The notes below the pieces were generated by a model. The model was not told the origin of the DNA, searched no databases, and saw only the letters and a list, made by a program, of their open reading frames with translations. Both the position numbers and the translations under genes were made by a program. A stretch of DNA of 7,446 nt from Planctomycetia bacterium (GTDB taxonomy: Bacteria; Planctomycetota; Phycisphaerae; Phycisphaerales; SM1A02), in contig SYIB01000147.1 in assembly GCA_005798965.1 (NCBI GenBank), forward strand, positions 1 to 7,446. Direction: 5' to 3'. Shown piece by piece: positions 1 to 5,706 of this stretch. Each line of letters starts with the position of its first letter. The first letter of the stretch is position 1.

Positions 1-132
1 CCCTTCGGCGGGTTCGGCATGAGCGGGCTCGGCAGCAAGGCCGGCGGCCGCGACTACCTGCTGCATTTCGTGGAACCGAGGTGCGTGTGCGAGAACACGA
101 TGCGCCGCGGCTTCGCGCCCGGGCTTGAGTGA
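1..132 (+). CDS. pruA: L-glutamate gamma-semialdehyde (P5C) dehydrogenase, C-terminal fragment
   Basis: Frame 1 is open from the window edge to TGA at 130-132 and encodes the last 43 residues of an aldehyde dehydrogenase superfamily protein. The opening PFGGFGMSGLGSKAGG and the following RDYLLHFVEP match the C-terminal end of 1-pyrroline-5-carboxylate dehydrogenases (RocA/PruA, or the C-terminal domain of PutA), where PFGGxxxSGxxSKAGGxDYL lies near the oligomerisation strand. The family oxidises glutamate gamma-semialdehyde to glutamate with NAD+ in proline and arginine breakdown. The catalytic Cys and Glu and the NAD-binding domain lie upstream of the window, so activity cannot be judged here. 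A monofunctional enzyme and the end of a bifunctional PutA cannot be told apart. The last 13 codons plus stop (ENTMRRGFAPGLE, then TGA) are the unit of a tandem repeat that continues downstream. The gene converges on comM. Confidence 0.82.
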   Translation, partial: PFGGFGMSGLGSKAGGRDYLLHFVEPRCVCENTMRRGFAPGLE

Positions 133-234
133 GCGCCCAAGAGAACACGATGCGCCGCGGCTTCGCGCCTGGGCTTGAGTGAGCACCCAAGAGAACACGA
201 TGGGCCGCGATTTCACGCCCAGGCTTGAGTGAGC
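91..234. repeat. 50-bp tandem repeat, about 2.9 copies, made of the dehydrogenase gene's 3' end
   Basis: Copies start at 91, 141 and 191, each with GAGAACACGATG. The first two are 50 bp and the third is 44 bp. Copy 2 differs from copy 1 at two positions (C to T at 170, G to A at 185). Copy 3 differs from copy 1 at five positions (203, 210, 211, 215, 221), four of them C-to-T or G-to-A. Copy 1 is the coding end of the dehydrogenase. Copies 2 and 3 repeat its last 13 codons and the TGA after the real stop, reading ENTMRRGFAPGLE and ENTMGRDFTPRLE. Since 50 is not a multiple of three and each copy ends in a stop, the extra copies are not translated as part of the enzyme. They look like slippage or unequal-crossover duplications, with copy 3 the most diverged. 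Confidence 0.95.
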
Positions 235-250
235 CGTGGCGGATGATTGC

Positions 251-270
251 GGGAGCTGGCCAGCTAGCCC
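251..270. terminator. Weak inverted repeat between convergent genes, possible terminator
   Basis: AGCT-GGCC-AGCT (254-265) is a perfect 12-bp palindrome, and GGG (251-253) can pair with CCC (268-270) past a two-base AG bulge. It overlaps the comM stop codon (264-266, minus strand) and follows the dehydrogenase repeat array, so a bidirectional terminator would fit here. There is no T-tract on either side, so intrinsic termination is doubtful. Confidence 0.22.
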
Positions 271-1814
271 GACCCGGCATAGTCCACCAGCGCGCCGCTG
301 CTGCGATCGAGTTGGCGGTACTGCACGGCCTCGAGCACATGTTCGGGCTCGACGCGGTCGCTCCCCTCAAGATCAGCGATCGTGCGTGCCACGCGACGGA
401 CCTTGTCATACGCGCGGGCCGAGAGCCCCAGCCCAGTCATGGACTCGGACAGGACCGCCGCGGCTGGTGCCGTGATCCCACCGCAACGATCGAGGCTCGA
501 TGACGCGAGCGCAGCGTTGAGCACGCTGCCCTGCCTGGCGGACTGGCATGCACGGGCGCGATTGACCAACGCCCGCAGGCTCGCTGAATCGGCACCGGAC
601 CGACGCGTGGCGAAGAGCGACACATCGACCGGACGCACCTGCACGTGCATGTCGATTCGATCAAGCAGCGGACCGCTGACCCGCGAGAGATACGCATCGG
701 CATCGGCGACACCACCGCCGCGGCCCAGACCCCGATTGCCGCGCGCTGTCGGATTCATGGCCGCCACGAGCATGCACCGTGCCGGGAAGCGGACCGTTCC
801 TGCACTTCGCGCGATGGTGACATGGCCATCCTCAAGCGGCTCGCGCAACGCCTCCAGTGCGGGCCGCATGAACTCGGGGAGTTCGTCGAGGAAGAGGATG
901 CCGTGATGCGCCAGCGTGACCTCGCCGGGGCGTGGGCCCCGACCGCCACCGACGATCGCGGCGCAGCTGGCTGTGTGGTGTGGCGACCGCACCGGCCGCT
1001 CGATGGCGAGTGACAAGCCACCCGGCAAGAGGCCCGCCGCGCTCTGGATGCGGGTGACCTCGAGCGCCTGGTCGTGATCGAGCGGCGGCAGGATGCCCGG
1101 AAGCGCACGGGCCATCATGGTCTTGCCGCACCCTGCGGGCCCGATGAGGAGGACATTGTGCCCACCCGCGGCGGCGATGGCCATGGCACGCTTGGCGAGT
1201 TCCTGCCCAAGGATCGCGCCGAAGTCCGGCGCCGTGGGCGGGGCCGGCGCGCCCACCACGCCGGGCTCGAAGGGCTCGATGGCCCGGCCCGTGCGCACGT
1301 GCTCAACCACCTGCTTGAGATGCGTGGCACCGAGCACCGTGATGCCACGCACGACCGCGGCCTGCGCGGCGTTCTCGGCGGGAACGATCACGCCCCGAAG
1401 GCCCATGGAGCGCGCGGCCATGGCCATGCTCACGGCACCACTGAACGAACGAAGCCGGCCGTCGAGCGAGAGTTCACCCGCCACCATCCACTCCTGGAGC
1501 GCGGGGGCACCGGACGCGGCCTTGGAAAAGGCACCATCGGCGGCGAGCAAGCCCAGCGCCATGGGCAGGTCGAAGACGGGCCCCTCCTTGCGCAGGTGCG
1601 CCGGCGCCAGATTGATCGTGAGCGGGCTGCGGGGCATGTCGTGACCGATCGCGGCCAGTGCACTGCGGACGCGCTGGATGCTTTCGCGAACGGCCGCATC
1701 GGGCAGGCCCACGATCGTGGTGTGCGGCAAGCCGCGCGAGGCGACGGTGACCTCGACCTCGACGGCAAGGGCGTCGAGGCCGCGCAAGACGAATGACAGG
1801 CACCCAGACGGCAT
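264..1814 (-). CDS. comM: YifB/ComM family Mg-chelatase-like AAA+ ATPase
   Basis: A 516-residue protein, close to the usual 500-510 for ComM/YifB. Residues 7-180 form the Lon-S5-like N-terminal domain (RGLDALAVEVEV, IVGLPDAAVRES, NLAPAHLRKEGPVFDLPMAL). The AAA+ core has Walker A GPAGCGKT at 225-232, Walker B GILFLDE at 305-311, a sensor-1 Asn in AAMNP (about 354) and the arginine-finger region SGPLLDRID at 380-388. The C-terminal lid contains the typical LSARAYDKVRRVARTIADLE near 464-483. ComM from Vibrio is a hexameric branch-migration helicase that helps integrate transforming DNA; that this one does the same is inference. The usual cysteine cluster after MNP (CPCG...CxC) is missing and replaced by a Gly/Arg-rich loop. 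The ATG at 1814 fits the family's N-terminus, although no clear Shine-Dalgarno site precedes it. The gene diverges from the TSUP gene and stands alone in its transcription direction. Confidence 0.95.
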   Translation of the reverse strand: MPSGCLSFVLRGLDALAVEVEVTVASRGLPHTTIVGLPDAAVRESIQRVRSALAAIGHDMPRSPLTINLAPAHLRKEGPVFDLPMALGLLAADGAFSKAASGAPALQEWMVAGELSLDGRLRSFSGAVSMAMAARSMGLRGVIVPAENAAQAAVVRGITVLGATHLKQVVEHVRTGRAIEPFEPGVVGAPAPPTAPDFGAILGQELAKRAMAIAAAGGHNVLLIGPAGCGKTMMARALPGILPPLDHDQALEVTRIQSAAGLLPGGLSLAIERPVRSPHHTASCAAIVGGGRGPRPGEVTLAHHGILFLDELPEFMRPALEALREPLEDGHVTIARSAGTVRFPARCMLVAAMNPTARGNRGLGRGGGVADADAYLSRVSGPLLDRIDMHVQVRPVDVSLFATRRSGADSASLRALVNRARACQSARQGSVLNAALASSSLDRCGGITAPAAAVLSESMTGLGLSARAYDKVRRVARTIADLEGSDRVEPEHVLEAVQYRQLDRSSGALVDYAGSG

Positions 1815-1855
1815 GGCGCCATCATGACGCTGTCGCCGACCACTCCTTCGAAAGC

Positions 1856-1883
1856 CGCCGGAAGTTCGGTGGAGATTCCGGCG
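1856..1883. promoter_or_regulatory. Inverted repeat, 8-bp arms with 12-bp spacer, in the comM/TSUP divergent region
   Basis: CGCCGGAA (1856-1863) and TTCCGGCG (1876-1883) are perfect reverse complements separated by 12 bases. The repeat sits about 42 bp upstream of the comM ATG and about 39 bp upstream of the TSUP GTG, so it could be a regulator site serving both promoters or a hairpin in the comM leader. The match is seen directly; the regulatory role is inference. Confidence 0.35.
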
Positions 1884-1902
1884 AACAACCTCGTCCGTCC
1901 CC

Positions 1903-1920
1903 GCGCGACTACAGTCGCGC
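1903..1920. promoter_or_regulatory. 18-bp palindrome abutting the TSUP start codon; overlaps a possible -10 element
   Basis: GCGCGACT (1903-1910) and AGTCGCGC (1913-1920) are perfect 8-bp arms around a two-base AC centre, ending one base before the GTG at 1922. A two-fold site of this size at this place resembles an operator. The plus strand also reads TACAGT at 1910-1915, a 4-of-6 match to the sigma-70 -10 box, ending six bases before the GTG. That spacing would suit a leaderless transcript, but no convincing -35 is visible. The symmetry is certain; operator and promoter functions are inferred. Confidence 0.4.
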
Positions 1921-1921
1921 A

Positions 1922-2761
1922 GTGGATCCCACTGCTACCACGCTGCCCATCCTGACGAGCATCGTCGATCAGCCGGCGCTCGCGGCAAAGATCGCACTGC
2001 TCGGACTCGCAGGAGGTCTCAGCGGCGGCCTCTTCGGCATCGGTGGCGGGCTCGTGATCATCCCGGGCCTCACGATCCTCTCCAGTGCGTCCATCAAGAC
2101 GTTCCAGGTGGCGGCATTGCCGGTCGGCGTGTGCGTGGCCGGAAGCAGCGTGGTCAAGCACCTGCGCACCGGCACCGTGCAGTGGCGCTGGGTCCGCTGG
2201 GCGCTCCCCGCGGCGCTTGCTGGATCATGGATCGGATCGATGCTCGCAGGCTGGCTGGACGCACGCATCCTCGAACTCCTGTTCGGTTGCTTCCTCGCAG
2301 CGACCGCCCTGCGCGAGTCATGGATGCTTTGGCGCGGCAAGGAACCCGATGCGGGCGCTCCGGCACGTCCGGCCGCACCCATCCCTGCGTTGGCACTCGC
2401 CCTCGGCATGCTCATGGGCGTGTTGTCGGCGCTCTTGGGGATCGGTGGCGGCGTCCTGGCGGTGCCGTGGTTGCGCATGCTCGGCAGGCTCCCGATGCGC
2501 CCGACGGTGGCGACCAGCTCCACCCTGGTCCTGCTCACGAGCGTCTTTGCGACCCTCACGCGCGTCGTGCCGATGCTGCGCACCGACGGCCCCTCGGGAC
2601 TCGCGGACGAAGCCCTGATAGCGGCCTGCCTCCTACCCGGTGCCGTGGCAGGCGGATACCTCGGTGCGACACTCGTGCACCGGTTGCCGGTCCGTCGGCT
2701 CGCAGCGGGATTCGTCATCGTGCTCATCGTGTTGGCGTCGCGCATGTTCATCGGCCGATGA
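1922..2761 (+). CDS. Sulfite exporter TauE/SafE (TSUP) family membrane protein
   Basis: A 279-residue integral membrane protein from GTG 1922. The two halves repeat the hallmark TSUP motif: GGLFGIGGGLVIIPGL at residues 35-50 and ALLGIGGGVLAVPWL at 170-184, each at the end of a long hydrophobic segment. Further membrane segments lie near residues 64-78, 94-111, 116-133, 199-217, 230-252 and 259-276. A hydrophilic Pro/Ala linker near 140-155 joins the halves. The family moves small sulfur- or carbon-containing anions (sulfite, sulfoacetate, thiosulfate and others) across the inner membrane; the substrate cannot be read from sequence. The frame stays open back to an ATG at 1793, but those 43 extra residues are polar, unlike the family, and would overlap the comM start by 22 bp. 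I therefore prefer the GTG, even though it lacks a Shine-Dalgarno site. It lies four bases upstream of the VTT gene, with which it probably forms an operon. Confidence 0.88.
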   Translation: MDPTATTLPILTSIVDQPALAAKIALLGLAGGLSGGLFGIGGGLVIIPGLTILSSASIKTFQVAALPVGVCVAGSSVVKHLRTGTVQWRWVRWALPAALAGSWIGSMLAGWLDARILELLFGCFLAATALRESWMLWRGKEPDAGAPARPAAPIPALALALGMLMGVLSALLGIGGGVLAVPWLRMLGRLPMRPTVATSSTLVLLTSVFATLTRVVPMLRTDGPSGLADEALIAACLLPGAVAGGYLGATLVHRLPVRRLAAGFVIVLIVLASRMFIGR

Positions 2762-2765
2762 ACTC

Positions 2766-3527
2766 ATGACTGCCATGAACGATCCCACGCCTGCACTCGA
2801 CCCAAGGCCTGCCGAATCGACCACGCGCCGCAATGCGGCGTTCGCCCTGGCCATCGCTTGGGTGACGGTGCCGCCGCTCATTGGCTTCAAGCTGCTGGCC
2901 AACATCGGTGCCGTCGGCGAGTGGCTCAAAGAGGATCCATCGCGCGGGATCCCCGCCTACATCCTGCTGTTCGCGATCTCGAGCGGGCTCGGCATCCTCC
3001 CGACCTACGCGCAAGCGATCCTCGGCGGCTGGGTGTTCGGGCTGGCGCTCGGTGCGCCCGCCGCAATCGCCGGCTGCATCGGTGGGGCGTTGCTGGGCTG
3101 GTCCTTCTCACGCCTGGTGAGCGGCCGCGGCATCGAGTCATGGCTCGATGCCAAGCCCAAGGCCCGCGCGATCCGTGCGGCACTCGTGGGAGCGCACCAG
3201 GTGCGGCTGATGTGGCTGGTCGCGCTGCTGCGCCTGCCGCCCAACTCACCCTTCGCGATCGCGAACCTCGCCATGGCGAGCACGGGCGTTCGCCTGCTGC
3301 CTTTCATGGCCGGCACGGCGATCGGCATGGCACCGCGCACCATCGCGGCAGCCGGCATTGCCGCCGCAGGTGCAGCCACGGGTGCCAGCGACATCCAGGC
3401 GCTGATCCGCGACCAGGGCTGGCTGTGGTTCGGCATCGGAATCGTGGCGCTGGTGGCCGCCTTCAGCGTGATCAGCCATGTGGCCAAGCGGGCGCTGAAG
3501 CAGGCGGGGCTCGAAGCCGGGTTCTAG
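2766..3527 (+). CDS. VTT-domain (TVP38/TMEM64-type, DedA-like) membrane protein
   Basis: A 253-residue polytopic membrane protein. After a polar N-terminus (1-23) come a hydrophobic helix at 24-46 and then the VTT domain at about 63-205. Visible domain features are GLGILPTYAQAILGGWVFG (74-92), the Gly/Ala-rich helix AAIAGCIGGALLGWSFSRL (99-117), an amphipathic stretch with RGIESWL, then LLRLPPNSPFAIANLAMA (154-171) and LLPFMAGTAIGMAPRTIA (177-194). The last block matches the conserved R-x-x-P...N...G-t...G-x-x-P pattern of this family. A final helix is at 219-238, followed by a basic tail. Eukaryotic relatives are lipid scramblases and bacterial DedA relatives take part in undecaprenyl-phosphate or phospholipid flipping; the role here is unknown. 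The ATG at 2766 lies four bases after the TSUP stop; an ATG at 2775 is an alternative. Neither has a good Shine-Dalgarno site, so translation is probably coupled to the TSUP gene. Confidence 0.85.
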   Translation: MTAMNDPTPALDPRPAESTTRRNAAFALAIAWVTVPPLIGFKLLANIGAVGEWLKEDPSRGIPAYILLFAISSGLGILPTYAQAILGGWVFGLALGAPAAIAGCIGGALLGWSFSRLVSGRGIESWLDAKPKARAIRAALVGAHQVRLMWLVALLRLPPNSPFAIANLAMASTGVRLLPFMAGTAIGMAPRTIAAAGIAAAGAATGASDIQALIRDQGWLWFGIGIVALVAAFSVISHVAKRALKQAGLEAGF

Positions 3528-3581
3528 AAGGACCGCGTCACTGCCATGGCACGCACCGGGCTGCAGCGTGCGCAGCGCAGC
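3528..3581. other. 54-bp convergent intergenic region
   Basis: It lies between the stop codons of the VTT gene (plus) and the lipoprotein gene (minus). The only structure I see is a 5-bp stem GCTGC/GCAGC (3560-3564 with 3572-3576) around a 7-base loop, with no T-run on either side. Two opposing transcripts must end near here, but I cannot point to a convincing intrinsic terminator. Confidence 0.3.
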
Positions 3582-4118
3582 TCAGGGTGCCTGCAGCGAC
3601 TCGCCGGGCGCAACTTGGCCAGCTCGCTCGGGCCGCTTGCCCGGCGCATCGACGCCCGGCCGCTGCACCGGATCGTTCAGGCGTGCATCGATGGCATCGA
3701 GCATCGCATCGGCGAAGATCCAGAACTGCGCGGGGGGGCGACTGCTGCGCGACTCGATGCGCACCTGTGGATCGCGGCGCACTTCGCCGGTCTCGGGATC
3801 GCCATCCGGCATGGCCGCGAGCACGCGCAGCGTCATCGACCAGGTCTGGCGTTGGTACTCGGGCTTCGCGCCCTCCTGCTCAAGCACGCGCTCGATCACC
3901 CTCATGAGCTCGACGCGGCGGTCACCGCGGCTGATCCACGCGTTGTTCTCGACGGTGTGCCACTGCTCGACGGCAGGATCCTCGGCCACGGTCACGGTGC
4001 ACTCCCACAGACGATCGACGTTGGCACCCGGGTAAGGTCGGGACACGGTCCCCAGCGCACAACCGGTCGCTGGCAGGATCAGAGCGACCGCAGCCACGAC
4101 CCGTGCGATCAGGCGCAT
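3582..4118 (-). CDS. Predicted lipoprotein of unknown function
   Basis: A 178-residue protein whose family I do not recognise. The N-terminus is a short lipoprotein signal: basic MRLIAR, the hydrophobic core VVAAVALIL and a lipobox ATGC with the lipidated Cys at residue 20. Ala at +2 would predict outer-membrane rather than inner-membrane retention under the E. coli rule. The mature part is a small mixed alpha/beta-looking domain with three tryptophans in its first half (RLWECTVTV, EQWHTVENNAWISRGDRR), an amphipathic helix with RVELMRVIERVLEQEG, and a strand-like stretch RQTWSMTLRVL. After FWIFADAMLDAIDARL the last 35 or so residues are Pro/Gly/charged and probably disordered. The ATG at 4118 is four bases after the yebC stop, so it is likely co-transcribed and translationally coupled. 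Starting further upstream would bury the signal peptide and overlap yebC. Confidence 0.75.
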   Translation of the reverse strand: MRLIARVVAAVALILPATGCALGTVSRPYPGANVDRLWECTVTVAEDPAVEQWHTVENNAWISRGDRRVELMRVIERVLEQEGAKPEYQRQTWSMTLRVLAAMPDGDPETGEVRRDPQVRIESRSSRPPAQFWIFADAMLDAIDARLNDPVQRPGVDAPGKRPERAGQVAPGESLQAP

Positions 4119-4122
4119 CGCA

Positions 4123-4848
4123 TCACTCGGCGAACTCGGCATTGGTGAAGACTTTCTGCACGTCATCGTGCTCCTCGAGCGCATCGATCAACTTCTGCAC
4201 GGCCGCACCCGACGCGGGATCGACCTGCACCATCATGCCGGGGATCCACGCGATCTCGGCCGACTCAAGCTCGATGGGGGCGCCCTCAAGCGCTTCCTTG
4301 ACCTTGGAGAGGTCCGCAGGCGCACTGAGCACCTGCCATGCACCACCGAGATCACGGATGTCCTGCGCGCCAGCCTCCAACGCGACCTCCATGAGCCGCT
4401 CCTCGCTGGCCTTCTCGCCGTCGACGATGATCGAGCCCTGCTGCGCGAACGAGTAGCTCACGCTGCCGGGAACGCCGAGGTTGCCGCCGTTCTTGTCGAA
4501 GATCGTCCGGATGTCAGCCGCGGTCCGATTCACGTTGCAGACCAGGCACTCGGCGATCACCGCCACGCCGCCAATCGCGTAGCCCTCATAGCGCACGGCC
4601 TCGTACGACTCCGAGTCGAGCTCGCCAGTGCCCTTCTTCACGGCCTTTTCGATCGTGTCGCGGGGCATGTTCACGGCCTTGGCCTCATCGATGGCCAGTC
4701 GAAGGCCGGCGTTGAAGCGCGGATCGCCGCCGCCTGACTTGGCAGCCATGATGATCGCACGACTCGCCTTGGACCAGATCTTGCCGCGCTTGGCATCGAC
4801 GGCGGCCTTGCGATGCTTGATGTTCTTCCAGGCGCTGTGACCAGCCAT
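4123..4848 (-). CDS. yebC: YebC/PmpR family ribosome-associated or regulatory protein
   Basis: A 241-residue, full-length YebC (the family runs about 235-250). The N-terminal helical domain has the signature MAGHSAWKNIKHRKAAVDAK, then GGGDPRFNAGLRLAIDEAKA, NMPRDTIEKAVKKGTGE and YEGYAIGGVAVIAECL. The later domains carry NRTAADIRTIFDKNGGNLG, VSYSFAQQG and the ending LIDALEEHDDVQKVFTN. Members have been described both as DNA-binding regulators (PmpR) and, more recently, as translation factors; the mitochondrial homologue TACO1 promotes translation and polyproline-linked ribosome stalling is implicated. Placement in a cluster with infB and rbfA favours a translation role. The ATG at 4848 fits the universal MAGHS start. 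A GGAG on the minus strand (4859-4862) lies 10 bases upstream, a little far for an ideal Shine-Dalgarno site. The 81-bp leader holds a strong hairpin. Confidence 0.97.
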   Translation of the reverse strand: MAGHSAWKNIKHRKAAVDAKRGKIWSKASRAIIMAAKSGGGDPRFNAGLRLAIDEAKAVNMPRDTIEKAVKKGTGELDSESYEAVRYEGYAIGGVAVIAECLVCNVNRTAADIRTIFDKNGGNLGVPGSVSYSFAQQGSIIVDGEKASEERLMEVALEAGAQDIRDLGGAWQVLSAPADLSKVKEALEGAPIELESAEIAWIPGMMVQVDPASGAAVQKLIDALEEHDDVQKVFTNAEFAE

Positions 4849-4895
4849 GGCGCTCGTGCTCCGTGCGGTGGAACCCTCGGTTTCCGGCGTTCGTT

Positions 4896-4918
4896 CACCT
4901 GCCCGACCGCGGCAGGTG
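4896..4918. promoter_or_regulatory. Perfect 8-bp hairpin in the yebC leader
   Basis: CACCTGCC (4896-4903) and GGCAGGTG (4911-4918) pair perfectly around a 7-base loop, in the 81-bp gap between the HhH-GPD-like gene's stop and the yebC start. On the minus strand the hairpin begins 11 bases after the stop and is not followed by a T-run. It could be a rho-independent-like pause, an RNA processing or stability element, or an operator for a separate yebC promoter. A weaker imperfect hairpin (GGAAACC with GGGTTCC, 4870-4885) lies between it and yebC. Confidence 0.4.
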
Positions 4919-4929
4919 GCGGATGGGAC

Positions 4930-5706
4930 TCATCGACCCTTGGTGCGTGCGGCGACCTTGGTACGGGTCGCACCCGAGGCGGGCTTCGACGGCTTGGCAG
5001 CGGGCTTCGATGACTTCGCGGCCTTCTCCGGCTTGCTCGACCGTTCAGCCTTGGCAGCCTTTGGCGCGGCCTTGGTTCCGGCCGCGTGACGCTTGTCGGC
5101 GGCGGCTTGGAGCGCGAAGAACGACTCGAGGCCGTGACCCGCGCGGATGTTGCGCTCAAGCACGCCTGCTGCATCCGAGAGCGAGACCGTGGGGCTCAGG
5201 GCGCCATCCTCCACGAGCAATTCATGCGTCGTCTGGTCGACCGGGATCGCATGGACGCCGTAGCGCAGCAGGCAGACTCGGTTGGAGACATAGGCAATCA
5301 TGCCATCGAGGTTGTCGAGGTACGCACGGATGTGCTGCTTGGGGTGGCCCTCGAGGTGCGACAGGCTCACCTTGTGGTGGTGACGGAAGATGTCGTAGAG
5401 CACGCGGCGCAGTGCCTTGCAGCGCTCCTCGGCGCGCGGGTAGCGCACCCCGATCATCTGCACCATCTCCTCGACGAGGCTCACTCGGAACTCGTTGAAG
5501 TCGACGGTCGCCGAGCGGATCTTCTGCATGGCAGCCTCGGCCATGTGGCTCGGCGCGTCATACATGAGGAAGCTCGAGATCAGGAGCGCCACCGGGTCGA
5601 CCGCGTTGGGATCGGCCGTGTGCTCCGGCTGCGCATGGCGCTTCACGAGCGCGCTGAACTTGGTCGGGTGGAACTGGGTCTTCTTGGCAGTCATGGTGGT
5701 GGTCAC
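4930..5706 (-). CDS. Probable degenerate HhH-GPD (endonuclease III/MutY-fold) protein with Lys/Ala/Pro tail
   Basis: A 258-residue protein that I assign by pattern to the HhH-GPD superfamily. Residues 36-44 (VDPVALLIS) resemble the first helix of endonuclease III (DPFELLVAT). The stretch from residue 132, NLDGMIAYVSNRVCLLRYG, then VHAIPVDQTT, aligns without gaps to the Nth helix-hairpin-helix and catalytic segment (ALPGVGRKTANVV...AIPVDTH). The catalytic Asp corresponds to D157. The Nth catalytic Lys position holds Tyr139, as in many MutY proteins, and the second hairpin Gly is Ile137. No cysteine follows residue 145, so the C-terminal [4Fe-4S] cluster is absent. Residues about 205-258 form a basic Lys/Ala/Pro/Ser tail, histone-H1-like and probably nucleic-acid binding and disordered. 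GTG 5706 overlaps the rbfA stop by 4 bp (GTGA), suggesting coupling; an ATG at 5694 is the alternative start. Enzymatic activity is uncertain; it may only bind DNA or RNA. Confidence 0.6.
   Translation of the reverse strand: MTTTMTAKKTQFHPTKFSALVKRHAQPEHTADPNAVDPVALLISSFLMYDAPSHMAEAAMQKIRSATVDFNEFRVSLVEEMVQMIGVRYPRAEERCKALRRVLYDIFRHHHKVSLSHLEGHPKQHIRAYLDNLDGMIAYVSNRVCLLRYGVHAIPVDQTTHELLVEDGALSPTVSLSDAAGVLERNIRAGHGLESFFALQAAADKRHAAGTKAAPKAAKAERSSKPEKAAKSSKPAAKPSKPASGATRTKVAARTKGR

Noticed and set aside
91..234. CRISPR array
   Set aside because: The copies are directly adjacent with no variable spacers, and the unit is plainly the end of a coding gene.
1074..1796. A 240-codon plus-strand frame antisense to comM
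   Set aside because: The comM frame carries all the AAA+ motifs; this one is low-complexity shadow sequence.
1793..1921. Earlier ATG start for the TSUP protein
   Set aside because: It would add 43 polar residues not typical of the family and overlap the comM start; the region looks regulatory, with two inverted repeats.
1430..2161. A 243-codon minus-strand frame spanning the comM start and the TSUP gene
   Set aside because: It crosses the divergent intergenic region and overlaps two well-supported genes; no domain is recognisable.
3560..3576. GCTGC/GCAGC stem as a terminator between convergent genes
   Set aside because: Only five base pairs and no T-run on either strand; this is easily found by chance in GC-rich DNA.
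2858..3907. A 349-codon open frame on the plus strand
   Set aside because: It overlaps the clear VTT gene in another frame and the lipoprotein gene antisense. The protein is Arg/Ala/His-rich without motifs.
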